Source: Stenotrophomonas nitritireducens (lineage in GTDB: Bacteria; Pseudomonadota; Gammaproteobacteria; Xanthomonadales; Xanthomonadaceae). From it: DNA of 64,000 nt. The DNA is taken from positions 682,001 through 746,000 of the forward strand of contig NZ_CP016756.1 of assembly GCF_001700965.1 (NCBI RefSeq), given 5' to 3'. The position numbers and the translations under genes were made by a program. The notes under the pieces were generated by a model that had not been told where the DNA came from, did not search any database, and saw nothing but the letters and a program-made list of their open reading frames with translations. Of this stretch, positions 26,761 to 36,188 are shown in pieces (within the stretch, counting starts at the first letter, position 1; each line of letters starts with the position of its first letter).

Positions 26761-28233
26761 TCAGGAATTCGAATGGGCGGTAACGGCGGCAGGTTCGGCA
26801 GTGGCGTCGGGCTGGAAGCCCCCACCCAATGCCGCACTCAGGCGCACCGAGGACACCAGCTGTTGCGACTGAAGGTTGCTCAGCTGCTGCTGGCTGCGCA
26901 GCAACTGGTCCTGCGTGCTGAGCACGTCCAGGTAATTGCCGATGCCGGCTCGGTAGCGTTGCTGGGCCAGATCATTGGCGGCCTGCGCGGTGGCCTGCGC
27001 CTGTTGCTGGGCCTGCACCTGCTCGCCCAGCGAGCGCAGCGCAGCGACCTGATCGGCCACATCACGCAGTGACTCGACCACGATGTGGTTGTAGCTGGCC
27101 ACGGCCAGGTCGTAGTCGGCATCGCTGCTGGCCAGGCCGGCACGCAGGCGGCCGCCGTCGAAGATCGGCAGGCTCAGCGCCGGTGCCAGCAGACCGAAGG
27201 TGGAGCCGCTCTGCAGCAGGCTGTCTAGGTTCTTCGACACCACCCCGCCCAGTGCAGTCAGGTTGAGGCTGGGATAGAAACGGGTCTTAGCGACCTTGAT
27301 CTGCTTGTCGGCCGCTTCCACCCGCCAGCGGGCCGCGACGATGTCCGGGCGCCGGCCCAGCAGCTCGCTGGGCAGTACGCTCGGCAGCTGCAGGGCAAGC
27401 GGATTCAACTCAGCTGGAACGGTGATGTCCAGGCCGCGGTCCGGGCCCTGCCCCAACAGCGCAGCCAAGGCATTGCGGGCCGAATCGATCTGTTGCTGCG
27501 CGGCCAGCTGTTGCTGGTGGGCAAGGGGCAGGCGGGCCTGCGCCTGGGTCACCTGCAGGTTGCTGTCGATGCCGGCACGACGACGTTGCTGGGTCAGTTC
27601 CAATGTCTTTTCGGCACGTGCCAATTCGTCATTGGCCACCCGTTGCAACTGCCCGGCATGGGCCAGCTGCACGTAGGTCTGGACGATGGCAGCCGACAGA
27701 TCCAGCCGTGCGGCCTGTGCATCCACTGCCGCGGCATGGCCGCTGTCCACCGCCGCCTCCCAGTTCGCGCGCTTGCCGCCCCACAGATCAATGCCGTAGC
27801 TGAAGTTGGCCACGGCCTGCACGCTGCCCATGTAATCGCCGCCCAGCTCACCGGCCATCGATTTGGGCAGGGTCAGGCCGGTATAGCCCGGCGACAACGC
27901 CAGGCTGGGCTTGCGCTCGGCATTGGCGCCGGCAGCCTGCGCCTGTGCCTGGCGCAGCCTGGCGTCGGCGGCTTCAAGCGATGGGCTGCTGCGCAGGCCC
28001 TCGGCGACCAGGGCATCCAGTTGCGGGGCGCCGAGCGCGCGCCACCAGTCCGCAGCCGGGAAACCGGCCGCACTGAGCGGCGCAGCGGCGAGCGCTCGGT
28101 TGCTGTGCAGACTGTCGGCATCAAGCAGATGGCCCTGCGGTTGCAGGCCGCGGCTGCTGGCACAGGCGGCAAGTGCCAGCACCAGCGCACCCGGCAACAA
28201 CAGCCGCGTGCATTTCATAGGAGAAGTGTTCAT
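26761..28233 (-). CDS. emrC: Outer membrane efflux lipoprotein (TolC/OprM family) EmrC
   Basis: 490 residues. A lipoprotein signal with the lipobox LAAC is followed by the duplicated OEP domain, with recurring VxQAxARLPLA-type and ASYNHIVVESLRDVADQVAAL segments. Its start ATG overlaps the emrR stop by 4 bp (ATGA), which fixes this start over the internal ATG five codons later. It provides the exit duct of the EmrAB pump. Unlike E. coli, where TolC is encoded elsewhere, the outer membrane component is in the operon. Confidence 0.92.
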   Translation of the reverse strand: MNTSPMKCTRLLLPGALVLALAACASSRGLQPQGHLLDADSLHSNRALAAAPLSAAGFPAADWWRALGAPQLDALVAEGLRSSPSLEAADARLRQAQAQAAGANAERKPSLALSPGYTGLTLPKSMAGELGGDYMGSVQAVANFSYGIDLWGGKRANWEAAVDSGHAAAVDAQAARLDLSAAIVQTYVQLAHAGQLQRVANDELARAEKTLELTQQRRRAGIDSNLQVTQAQARLPLAHQQQLAAQQQIDSARNALAALLGQGPDRGLDITVPAELNPLALQLPSVLPSELLGRRPDIVAARWRVEAADKQIKVAKTRFYPSLNLTALGGVVSKNLDSLLQSGSTFGLLAPALSLPIFDGGRLRAGLASSDADYDLAVASYNHIVVESLRDVADQVAALRSLGEQVQAQQQAQATAQAANDLAQQRYRAGIGNYLDVLSTQDQLLRSQQQLSNLQSQQLVSSVRLSAALGGGFQPDATAEPAAVTAHSNS

Positions 28234-28673
28234 GGGGGAGAAAGGGCGTCCCGTACCCGGGTCAACAGGGAAAACAATTGGTCACGTTCGACATCGCTCA
28301 GGTCGCCCAGGGCCAGATCCATGATCCGGTCGCCGCGCACCTTCAGTCGTGCCCACAAGGCCTGGCCCTCCTCGGTCACCACCAGCTGCAGTGCCCGCCG
28401 GTCCTGCGCGTGCGGTTCACGGCGCACGGCACCCAGCGACTCCAGCCGATCCAGCAAGCGGGTCACCGCGCTGGGCACCTGGTTGATGGCCTGGCCAAGC
28501 TCGGCAGCGGTACAGGGCGCCATTTTCGACAGCACCTTGAGGCCCACGTAATGGGTGAAACCGATACCGATGTCTTCTTCGGCCATGGTGGCGTCGAGCT
28601 GGCGGACCAGGCCGTCGCCAACTTGGCGCAGCAACAGCCCAAAGCTGGTCGGCGGGGAGGAGGATTCAGTCAT
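28230..28673 (-). CDS. emrR: MarR-family repressor of the Emr efflux operon
   Basis: 147 residues from the ATG at 28673; an in-frame ATG at 28694 lies within the predicted promoter. The MarR winged helix is clear: TAAELGQAINQVPSAVTRL recognition region, then the wing REPHAQDRRALQLVVTEEG. It is first in emrRCAB and should repress it until an inducer binds. Two identical-architecture palindromes (28687-28702 and 28717-28732) are good operator candidates. The -10 box lies so close to the ATG that the transcript would be leaderless or nearly so. Confidence 0.9.
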   Translation of the reverse strand: MTESSSPPTSFGLLLRQVGDGLVRQLDATMAEEDIGIGFTHYVGLKVLSKMAPCTAAELGQAINQVPSAVTRLLDRLESLGAVRREPHAQDRRALQLVVTEEGQALWARLKVRGDRIMDLALGDLSDVERDQLFSLLTRVRDALSPP

Positions 28674-28681
28674 GGGGCGGG

Positions 28682-28732
28682 ATTTTATTTCCATTTGGAA
28701 ATATTCTCAATGGTATATTTCCATCGGGAAAT
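28682..28732 (-). promoter_or_regulatory. emrR promoter with two MarR-type operators
   Basis: On the minus strand TTGAGA (28710-28705), a 17-bp spacer and TAAAAT (28687-28682) form a near-consensus promoter. Operator 1 (ATTTCC-ATTT-GGAAAT, 28687-28702) fills the spacer. Operator 2 (ATTTCC-ATCG-GGAAAT, 28717-28732) lies 30 bp upstream, on the same DNA face. Confidence 0.8.
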
Positions 28733-28887
28733 GAATTCAGTGTTACAGATATGTCGCCAATCACTGGCATCGGCCCCCTCCGGGCCACCGCCACGCTTGG
28801 CATCGCCGCCGCCATCCGGATAATCGATGGGTCTGGAAGCCGGCAGCCACGCCGCGGCTTCAACGTTCACAGGTAGCACCACCCGCA

Positions 28888-31131
28888 ATGACCGATCCTG
28901 CACGCCAAGCTTTCCACGGCTTTGAACAGCAGCCGCTGCGCGAATACGCCGAACGCGCCTATCTTGATTACTCCATGTACGTGGTGTTGGACCGCGCCCT
29001 GCCTTTCATCGGCGACGGGCTCAAGCCGGTGCAGCGCCGCATCATCTATTCGATGAGCGAACTGGGCCTGGGGGCTGCCTCCAAGCCGAAGAAGTCCGCG
29101 CGTACCGTTGGTGACGTGATCGGTAAGTACCACCCGCACGGTGACAGCGCCTGCTACGAGGCGCTGGTGCTGATGGCACAGCCGTTCTCGTTCCGCTACC
29201 CGCTAATCGAGGGCCAGGGCAACTTCGGCTCCAGTGACGACCCCAAGTCGTTCGCGGCCATGCGTTACACCGAATCCAAGCTGACCCCGATCGCCGAGAT
29301 GCTGCTGGGCGAATTGGGCCATGGCACCACTGATTGGACCCCGAACTTCGACGGCACCCTGGAAGAACCGACCTGGTTGCCGGCACGCCTGCCGCACCTG
29401 CTGCTCAACGGCACCACCGGCATCGCCGTGGGCATGGCCACCGACGTGCCGCCGCACAATCTCAATGAGATCGTCAGCGCGCTGGTGCGCCTGATCGATG
29501 AGCCGGACACCACCGTCGCCGAACTGTGCGAGCACGTGAAGGGCCCGGACTACCCGACCACCGCCGAGATCATCACCTCGCCCTCGGACCTGCGCAACAT
29601 CTACGAAACCGGCAACGGCAGCGTGCGTGCACGTGCCACCTTCAAGAAGGAAGGCCCGAACATCGTCATCGATGCCTTGCCGCACCAGGTATCCCCATCC
29701 AAGGTGATCGAGCAGATTGCCGCGCAGATGCGCGCCAAGAAGCTGCCGTGGCTGGAAGACATCCGCGACGAGTCCGATCACGCCAACCCGGTGCGCGTGG
29801 TGTTGATGCCGCGCTCCAACCGCGTCGACGCCGAGCAGCTGATGGGCCACCTGTTCGCCATCACCGACCTTGAGCGCAGCTACCGCGTCAACCTCAATGT
29901 CATCGGTCTGGACGGCCGCCCGCAGGTCAAGAACCTGAAGATGCTGCTCAGCGAGTGGCTGCGCTTCCGCCAGGACACGGTGACGCGCCGCCTCAACCAC
30001 CGCCTGCAGAAGGTGGAGCGTCGCCTGCACCTGTTGGAAGGCTTGCTGGTTGCCTTCCTCAACCTGGATGAAGTGATCCGCATCATCCGCACCGAGGACG
30101 ATGCCAAGGCCGCGCTGATCGCGCGCTTCGCGTTGAGCGAGGACCAGGCCGAGTACATTCTGGAAACCAAGCTCAAGCAGCTTGCGCGCCTGGAAGAAAT
30201 GAAGATCCGTGGCGAGCAGGACGAGCTGGCCAAGGAACGCGACAAGATCCTGTCCATCCTGCAGAGCAACGCCAAGCTGAAGAAACTGGTCAAGGACGAG
30301 CTGCTGGCCGATGCCAAGAAGTTCGGCGACGAGCGCCGCTCGCCGCTGGTGCAGCGCGGTGCCGCCCAGGCCATCGACGAGACCGAGCTGGTGCCCAGCG
30401 AACCGATGACGGTCGTACTGTCGGAGAAGGGCTGGGTACGTGCGGCCAAGGGCCACGATGTCGACGGCGCGACCCTGAACTACCGCGACGGTGACAGCCT
30501 GCTGGCAGTGGCTCGCACCCGCAGCACGCAGCAGGTGGCCTTCCTCGATACCGAGGGCCGCGCCTATTCCACGCCGGTGCACACCCTGCCCTCGGCACGT
30601 GGCAATGGCGAACCACTCACCGGCCGTTTCTCGCCGGCGCCGGGCAGCAGCTTCGTCACTGTGGCCAGCGGCGACAACAACACCCGCTTCGTGTTGGCGT
30701 CCACGCACGGCTACGGCTTCGTCACCCGTTTCGAGAACCTCACCGGTCGCAACAAGGCCGGCAAGGCGATGCTCAACCTGTCCACCGGCTCGGCGGTACT
30801 GACCCCGTCATTGGTTGCCAATCCGGAGACCGACCGCATCGTCGCGGTCACCAGCGCCGGCAACATGCTGGCCATCCCGGCCAGCGAGCTGCCCGAGCTG
30901 GACAAGGGCAAGGGCAACAAGATCATCGAGATCCCCAAGGCCAAGCTCTCCACCGAGCGCGTGGTGGCGGTGGTCGCGGTAGGCCCGTCCAACACCCTGC
31001 AGGTACGCAGTGGCCAGCGCACCATGAACCTGTCGTTCAAGGACCTGGAAACGTATCTGGGGACGAGAGCGACGCGCGGGCATTTGTTGCCGCGTGGTTG
31101 GCAGAAGGTTGAAGGGCTGGAAGTTCAGTAA
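28888..31131 (+). CDS. parC: DNA topoisomerase IV subunit A
   Basis: 747 residues, normal for ParC. The winged-helix region holds the catalytic Tyr127 in [10 protein letters not shown]. The quinolone-resistance region reads [11 protein letters not shown], with Ser87 and Glu91 at the positions of E. coli Ser80 and Glu84, so no classical resistance substitution is present. The C-terminal half forms the ParC-type beta-pinwheel. With ParE it decatenates daughter chromosomes. The gene stands alone, divergent from emrR, and ends at a strong terminator. Confidence 0.96.
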   Translation: MTDPARQAFHGFEQQPLREYAERAYLDYSMYVVLDRALPFIGDGLKPVQRRIIYSMSELGLGAASKPKKSARTVGDVIGKYHPHGDSACYEALVLMAQPFSFRYPLIEGQGNFGSSDDPKSFAAMRYTESKLTPIAEMLLGELGHGTTDWTPNFDGTLEEPTWLPARLPHLLLNGTTGIAVGMATDVPPHNLNEIVSALVRLIDEPDTTVAELCEHVKGPDYPTTAEIITSPSDLRNIYETGNGSVRARATFKKEGPNIVIDALPHQVSPSKVIEQIAAQMRAKKLPWLEDIRDESDHANPVRVVLMPRSNRVDAEQLMGHLFAITDLERSYRVNLNVIGLDGRPQVKNLKMLLSEWLRFRQDTVTRRLNHRLQKVERRLHLLEGLLVAFLNLDEVIRIIRTEDDAKAALIARFALSEDQAEYILETKLKQLARLEEMKIRGEQDELAKERDKILSILQSNAKLKKLVKDELLADAKKFGDERRSPLVQRGAAQAIDETELVPSEPMTVVLSEKGWVRAAKGHDVDGATLNYRDGDSLLAVARTRSTQQVAFLDTEGRAYSTPVHTLPSARGNGEPLTGRFSPAPGSSFVTVASGDNNTRFVLASTHGYGFVTRFENLTGRNKAGKAMLNLSTGSAVLTPSLVANPETDRIVAVTSAGNMLAIPASELPELDKGKGNKIIEIPKAKLSTERVVAVVAVGPSNTLQVRSGQRTMNLSFKDLETYLGTRATRGHLLPRGWQKVEGLEVQ

Positions 31132-31138
31132 GTACAGG

Positions 31139-31172
31139 AAGGCCGGGCATTGCCCGGCCTTCTGCTTTTTTT
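31139..31172 (+). terminator. Intrinsic terminator of parC
   Basis: AAGGCCGGGCA and TGCCCGGCCTT form an 11-bp stem around one base, with nine T a few bases later. Confidence 0.9.
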
Positions 31173-31182
31173 TGTTCCGGCT

Positions 31183-31292
31183 CTTGTAGGAGCGGCGTAA
31201 GCCGCGAAGCTACAAATCCAAACAACATCAGCAACCAAGAATCACCATTTATCCATTGTTCCCGGCTTCGCGGCTCACGCCGCTCCTACACA
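31183..31292. repeat. REP-like inverted pair
   Basis: TGTAGGAGCGGCGTAAGCCGCG at 31184 and GGCTTCGCGGCTCACGCCGC near 31265 are inverted copies flanking about 50 bp. The tpm start is 32 bp downstream. Confidence 0.8.
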
Positions 31293-31323
31293 GCCCGCCA
31301 AGCAATCGCTATCGGAGAACCCC

Positions 31324-31980
31324 ATGCAACCCGACTTCTGGCTGCAACGTTGGCAGAACGGTCAAATCGGCTTCCATCGCAGCGAGGTGATGCCGCTGCT
31401 GCAGAAGCACTGGTCTACGCTGGAACTCCCGCACGGCAGTCGCGTCCTGGTGCCGCTATGCGGCAAGACCCTGGACATGCATTGGCTGGCCGCGCAAGGC
31501 CACCGCGTACTCGGCATCGAGTTGTCACCGATGGCCGCCGAACAATTCTTTGCCGAGGCCGGCGTCAGCGCGCAGCGGCACAGCAGCCAGTACGGCGAGC
31601 ATTACAGTGCAGGCCCGATCGAGATCATCTGCGGCGACGCCTTCGCGCTGGATGCAGGCCTGCTGGCAGACATCGCGGGCGTCTACGACCGTGCCGCCCT
31701 GATCGCCCTGCCTCCGCATCTGCGCCAGCACTACCGCGACACCCTGTACGCGCAGTTGCCAGTGGGCTGCCAAGGGATACTGATCACCCTGGAATACCCG
31801 CAGGATGAAAAACAGGGCCCACCATTCTCGGTGGAAGAGGATGAAGTGCAGCGGCTGTTTGCCACACCGTGGCATGCTGGCCTGCTGGAACGCCGCGACA
31901 TTCTCGACCAGCAGCCGGATTTCCGCGCCGATGGCGTAACCGGCCTGTCCACTGCCGTCTACAGGTTGCAGCGCCTGTAG
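31324..31980 (+). CDS. tpm: Thiopurine S-methyltransferase
   Basis: 218 residues, the usual bacterial length. The N-terminus MQPDFWLQRWQNGQIGFH is characteristic. The SAM-binding segment VLVPLCGKTLDMHWLAAQG and the acidic motif IEIICGDAF follow. The enzyme methylates thiopurines; bacterial forms also methylate selenium and tellurium compounds. CGGAGA lies 10 bp before the ATG. It has no obvious operon partner and is followed by a SMAG-type pair. Confidence 0.94.
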   Translation: MQPDFWLQRWQNGQIGFHRSEVMPLLQKHWSTLELPHGSRVLVPLCGKTLDMHWLAAQGHRVLGIELSPMAAEQFFAEAGVSAQRHSSQYGEHYSAGPIEIICGDAFALDAGLLADIAGVYDRAALIALPPHLRQHYRDTLYAQLPVGCQGILITLEYPQDEKQGPPFSVEEDEVQRLFATPWHAGLLERRDILDQQPDFRADGVTGLSTAVYRLQRL

Positions 31981-32046
31981 TGCCGACCCATGGTCGGCAG
32001 AGGCCTTGCCGGTAAAGCCAAATGCCGACCATGGGTCGGCACTACA
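31979..32046. repeat. SMAG-type inverted pair, variant arm
   Basis: Arms read TGTAGTGCCGACCCATGGTCGG and its reverse complement. The palindrome core is CCGACCCATGGTCGG, different from the CCGAGCCATGCTCGG core elsewhere in the window. Confidence 0.85.
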
Positions 32047-32071
32047 GAAGGCGGCGTTTGCCGCCTTCAGG

Positions 32072-32560
32072 TCAATGCGCCGCAGTGCCCTTGGCGTCCA
32101 TCTTGCTGGTCTGGTACAGCTCCAGGCCGATACGCTTGATCAGGCCCAGCTGCTTCTCCAGCCACCAAGCATGGTCTTCTTCGGTGTCACGCAGCTGCGC
32201 GATCAGGATGTCGCGGCTGACGTAATCACCCTGCGCTTCGCACAGCTTCACCCCAGCGGCCAGATTGGCACGCACCTGGTATTCCACCTGCAGGTCCTTC
32301 TCCAGCATCTCCATCACGGTCACGCCCGGCTCGAAGCCGTGCGGACGCATGTCCGGGTTGCCGCCGAGGAAAAGGATGCGGCGCAGCAGCGCGTCGGCGT
32401 GCTCGGTCTCCTCTTCCATCTCGTGGCCGATGCGCTCGTACAGCGCCAGCAGGCCTTGATCCTCGTAACGACGGGAATGGATGAAGTACTGGTCGCGCGC
32501 GGCAAGTTCGCCGCGCAGCAGCTCCTTCAGGCATTCAATGACTTCGGGTTTGCCCTGCAT
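32072..32560 (-). CDS. bfr: Bacterioferritin lacking the canonical haem-ligand Met
   Basis: 162 residues from the ATG at 32560, with AGGAG 8 bp upstream; a longer frame to 32689 is rejected. It is a four-helix ferritin-like protein. Ferroxidase residues are in place: Glu18, Glu51, His54, Glu93, Glu127 and His130. Position 52, the Met haem ligand of typical bacterioferritins, is Thr ([13 protein letters not shown]). The shell may thus be haem-free. It stores iron as a ferric mineral in a 24-mer. It is divergent from the acylase gene. Confidence 0.9.
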   Translation of the reverse strand: MQGKPEVIECLKELLRGELAARDQYFIHSRRYEDQGLLALYERIGHEMEEETEHADALLRRILFLGGNPDMRPHGFEPGVTVMEMLEKDLQVEYQVRANLAAGVKLCEAQGDYVSRDILIAQLRDTEEDHAWWLEKQLGLIKRIGLELYQTSKMDAKGTAAH

Positions 32561-32709
32561 GGGGGTGCTCCTGATGATTCGATGCCGCATAGGGTGCCCC
32601 ATCCGGAAACCCAATGATCTAATCGGAATCACTTTCAGTTGCGATTCCCTCTCTTTCGACTTCACAAGCTGTCTACAATCGCGACACAACCGCTACCTGG
32701 GGTAGGCCT

Positions 32710-35097
32710 GTGCTGCGTTGGCTGCTGCGTTCGTTCTGGATTGTAGTAGGGCTGTTGCTGGTACTGCTGTTGGTCATCTGGGGGCTGTTGCGCGGCAGCC
32801 TGCCTCAGCTGGATGGGGAGCTGGCGCTGCCCGGCTTGTCAGCCCCGGTCAGCATCCAGCGCGATGCGCTGGGGGTACTCAGCATCGAGGCCACCAACGA
32901 AACCGATATGGCGCGCGCCCTCGGCTATGTCCACGCGCAGGAGCGTTTCTTCGAAATGGACCTGATGCGGCGCTCGGCAGCCGGCGAGCTTTCCGAGCTC
33001 TTCGGCGCCAAGGCCTTGCCGCTGGACAGGCGCATGCGGGTGCACCGGCTGCGTGCGCGTACCCAGCAGAACCTGGGCGCGGCACTGGGTGGCAAACGCG
33101 ATGTGGTGGAAGCCTACCGTGATGGCGTCAACGCCGGCCTTTCAGCCTTGCCGGTACGGCCGTGGCCCTATCTGCTGCTGCGTCAGCAGCCACGGCCCTG
33201 GGAACTGGAGGATTCGGTGTTGACCGGCCTGGCGATGTACGGCGACCTGCAGGACCCGGCCAATACCCGCGAGCTTGCGATGGCGCGCATCCGCAGCGTA
33301 GTGCCGCCAGCGCTGTACGCACTGCTCGGCCACGATGGCAGCGCTTGGGACGCGCCTCTGTTTGGTGCGCCCCGCGGTGATGCGGTGTTGCCGGATGCGG
33401 CAACGCTGGACCTGCGCGTTGCCGGCGGCGCGCGCGCCCTCACTCCACCGCCTGCTTCGCAAGCGGTCCCCCTCTCTCCCGCTGTGCGGGAGAGAGGCAT
33501 CGGTGGGCCGCCTGCGGCGACCGATTCTTTTCCGGGCAGCAACAATTTCGCAGTAGCCGGCGCCCTGACCGCCGACGGCCGCGCCATCATTGCCGACGAC
33601 ATGCACCTGAACCTGCGTGCGCCCAACATCTGGTTCCGCGCGCGCCTGCGCTACGCCGACCCGACCGCGCCTGATGGCAAGGTCGATGTCAGCGGCTTCA
33701 CCCTGCCGGGCCTGCCGGCGGTCATCGTCGGCAGCAATACGCGGGTAGCCTGGGCATTCACCAACAGCTATATCGATACCGCCGACTACTCGGCCCTGCC
33801 CGCCGATGCCCCACTACGCAGCTACAACGAAGCCATCGCCGTCGCCGGTGCGCGCCCGGAAATGCTGCTGGTGCGCGAAAGCGCCTGGGGCCCCGTTCTG
33901 CATGAAGAGCCCGATGGCCGCCTGCTGGCGTTGCGCTGGGTCGGCCAGCAGCCCGGCGCCGTGCGGCTGGATTTCGCCGACATGGCCAAGGCCGCCGATC
34001 TGGAGGCTGCTTTCGCAGTGGCTGATCGCTCCGGTGTGCCCGCGCAGAACCTGCTGGTGGGCGACCGCAGCGGGCGCATCGCCTGGCGCCTGATTGGTGC
34101 AAGACCGGCACGGGATCCGGCCTGCCATGCCGATGCCGCCACGCAAACCAGCTGCCCGCCCTGGCCCATCCGTACCGACCAGGCACCGGCGTTGATCGAT
34201 CCACCGGATCATCGGCTGTGGACCGCCAACGGCCGCGTGCTAGATGGCGCCTCGCTGGCCGAAGCCGGCGATGGCGGCTATGACTTCGGCGCACGTGCCA
34301 AGCAGATCCGCGATGGCCTGTTCGCCCGTGATGTTTTCAGCGAACGCGATCTGCTGGCCATCCAGCTGGACGACCGCGCCCTGTTGATGGAGCGCTGGTG
34401 GAAACTGCTGCGGCAGACCATCGAACACAGCGATGATCCCGCCCTCAAACGGCTGGAGGCCGCCAGCCGCACCTGGCAGGGGCGCGCTTCCACCGATTCG
34501 GTCAGCTACCGGATGGCGCGGGGTTTCCGCGGCATCCTGACGGACAACATGGAAGGCGCACTGCTGGCACCGGCCAAGGCGCAGCTTGGCGAGCGTTACC
34601 TCGCCCCCAAACTGGCCCAGTTCGAGGGCGTGCTGTGGCCCATGCTCAGCGAACGCCCGGCCAACCTGCTGCCGCCGCCGTATGAAGGCTGGGATGCCTT
34701 GCTGGCTGACAGCGCAAGGCAGCTGGAAAAAGATCTGGCCGCCCAAGGAACGGATCTGACGCAACGCAGCTGGGGCGAGCGCAACACCGCCGCCATCTGT
34801 CATCCGGTCTCGGCAGCATTGCCGGCTTTGTTCAAACGCTGGCTGTGCATGACAGCAGAACCGCTCGCCGGTGACAGCGACATGCCACGCGTGGTCGGGC
34901 CGAAGTTTGGCGCGTCCGAACGCATGGTGGTCTCACCCGGCCACGAAGCCGACGGCATCGTGCACATGCCCGGCGGCCAGAGTGGACATCCGCTGTCGCC
35001 ATTCTGGGGCGCGGGCCACGAAGACTGGGTAAACGGTCGCCCTACCCCGTTCCTGCCTGGCAAGGCGACACACAGCATGAAATTGAGTCCGCGCTGA
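32710..35097 (+). CDS. Penicillin acylase family (N-terminal nucleophile) hydrolase
   Basis: 795 residues from a GTG at 32710. A membrane segment (about residues 8-28) precedes the alpha chain. The autoproteolytic site is the Gly-Ser of FPGSNNFAVAG (Ser277), which would become the beta-chain nucleophile. The HPLSPFWGAGHEDW-type C-terminus is typical. Family members hydrolyse amides such as beta-lactam side chains or acyl-homoserine lactones; the substrate cannot be told here. Just before the cleavage site a stretch (about residues 245-272) is encoded by a palindromic intergenic-type repeat, suggesting repeat insertion into the spacer peptide. Confidence 0.9.
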   Translation: MLRWLLRSFWIVVGLLLVLLLVIWGLLRGSLPQLDGELALPGLSAPVSIQRDALGVLSIEATNETDMARALGYVHAQERFFEMDLMRRSAAGELSELFGAKALPLDRRMRVHRLRARTQQNLGAALGGKRDVVEAYRDGVNAGLSALPVRPWPYLLLRQQPRPWELEDSVLTGLAMYGDLQDPANTRELAMARIRSVVPPALYALLGHDGSAWDAPLFGAPRGDAVLPDAATLDLRVAGGARALTPPPASQAVPLSPAVRERGIGGPPAATDSFPGSNNFAVAGALTADGRAIIADDMHLNLRAPNIWFRARLRYADPTAPDGKVDVSGFTLPGLPAVIVGSNTRVAWAFTNSYIDTADYSALPADAPLRSYNEAIAVAGARPEMLLVRESAWGPVLHEEPDGRLLALRWVGQQPGAVRLDFADMAKAADLEAAFAVADRSGVPAQNLLVGDRSGRIAWRLIGARPARDPACHADAATQTSCPPWPIRTDQAPALIDPPDHRLWTANGRVLDGASLAEAGDGGYDFGARAKQIRDGLFARDVFSERDLLAIQLDDRALLMERWWKLLRQTIEHSDDPALKRLEAASRTWQGRASTDSVSYRMARGFRGILTDNMEGALLAPAKAQLGERYLAPKLAQFEGVLWPMLSERPANLLPPPYEGWDALLADSARQLEKDLAAQGTDLTQRSWGERNTAAICHPVSAALPALFKRWLCMTAEPLAGDSDMPRVVGPKFGASERMVVSPGHEADGIVHMPGGQSGHPLSPFWGAGHEDWVNGRPTPFLPGKATHSMKLSPR
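33471..33497. repeat. Perfect palindrome inside the acylase coding sequence
   Basis: CCTCTCTCCCGC (33471-33482) and GCGGGAGAGAGG (33486-33497) are perfect inverted arms around TGT. The motif resembles the CTTCTCCCGC...GCGGGAGAAG ends of the intergenic elements at 17780 and 47490. Confidence 0.7.
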
Positions 35098-35717
35098 AAA
35101 ACCAGCACAGGTCTGCATGCAGACCCAGGTAGCCCCAGCTTTCGTCTGACTGTGGGAGTGGCGTAAGCCACGAAGCTGGATTTGCTGAAACACCGGAGGC
35201 ATGTGCAATCTGATGGTGTTCCAGCTTCGCGGCTTACGCCGCTCCCACAAGTGGCGGAGCTGCATGGCATCTGTAGCCCCAGCTGGCCTCTGCCTGTGGG
35301 AGTGGCGTGAGCCACGAAGCTGGATTTGCTGAAACACCGGAGGCATGTGCAAGCTGATGGTGTTCCGGCTTCGCGGCTTACGCCGCTCCCACAATTGGCG
35401 GGGCTGCATGGCATCTGTGGCCCCAGCTGGCCTCTACCTGTGGGAGTGGCGTGAGCCACGAAGCTGGATTTGCTGAAACACCGGAGGCATGTGCAAGCTG
35501 ATGGTGTTCCGGCTTCGCGGCTTACGCCGCTCCTACAACTGGCGAGGCTGCTTGGTATCTGTAGCCCGGGTAAGCGCAGCGCACCCGGGAAGCAGGCAAG
35601 ACATCCGCGCACGAAGACCGAATCGCTCCTGCCATCGATGCGGAACTTTTGACCTTGGTTAGGCGCCAAAAGCCCCGGGTGCGCTGCGCTTACCCGGGCT
35701 ACGCCTACGCATCACGC
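35098..35717. repeat. Three tandem 144-bp units of paired REP-like palindromes
   Basis: Units begin at 35151, 35295 and 35439 (TGTGGGAGTGGCGTRAGCCA), exactly 144 bp apart. Each unit holds a forward arm, a shared middle (GATTTGCTGAAACACCGGAG...), an inverted arm (CTTCGCGGCTTACGCCGCTC) and a GGCATCTGTAGCCCCAGCTG link. Beyond them, 35563-35591 and 35672-35701 are an inverted pair of CCCGGGTGCGC-type repeats. No gene was seen in these 620 bp. Confidence 0.9.
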
Positions 35718-36146
35718 CTACTTCAAGCGCACCGTCCACTCCACTTCGAGCTTGGCTTCGGCGTCGAACAGGCGGCTGATCTGCACCCAGCTCGCGGCCG
35801 GATACTTGCCATCGGCAAAGAACGTCTTGCGCTCGGGAATGGCCTTGATCAAGCCATCCATATCGGTGGTGAACACTGTTTCCTTGACCACCTGGCTGCT
35901 GTCCGCATCAAACTGCTGCAGGATCTTGGTCAGCTTGCCGTAGCAGTCACGCACTGCGGCCTGCATGTCCGCGCCCCTGCACGGCACGCCGGACACATGC
36001 AGCGTGTCGCCATCGCGTACCACCCCGGTGTAACCGATATCCGTCTCCCAACTGCCCAGTTGATGACGCTCCAGCGGCACCTCGCCTGCTGCGGCAGTCA
36101 ACGGACTGCCCAACAACCCCAGTATCAACAGCGGCAATGCACGCAT
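35718..36146 (-). CDS. Exported RidA-like protein, atypical active site
   Basis: 142 residues with a signal peptide (MRALPLLILGLLGSPLTAAA). The RidA (YjgF) fold follows, with the segments DGDTLHVSGVPCRGADM, VVKETVFTTDMDGL and YPAASWVQISRL. In the archetype RidA, the YPARS motif supplies the catalytic Arg for enamine/imine hydrolysis; here the position is Ala118. Export is also unusual for this family. The protein is unlikely to be a standard 2-aminoacrylate deaminase, and its role is unknown. It lies 42 bp after the antiporter start region of the next gene's 3' end, on the same strand but upstream repeats separate it from the acylase. Confidence 0.8.
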   Translation of the reverse strand: MRALPLLILGLLGSPLTAAAGEVPLERHQLGSWETDIGYTGVVRDGDTLHVSGVPCRGADMQAAVRDCYGKLTKILQQFDADSSQVVKETVFTTDMDGLIKAIPERKTFFADGKYPAASWVQISRLFDAEAKLEVEWTVRLK

Positions 36147-36188
36147 CCAAAACTCCTTTCAGCAAGAGGACAACACCACGAATGGAAC

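Noticed and set aside
29110..29170. Quinolone-resistance change in ParC
   Set aside because: Ser87 and Glu91 are the susceptible residues at the usual positions.
35151..35582. CRISPR array
   Set aside because: The 144-bp units are whole tandem copies with no unique spacers, and no cas gene is near.
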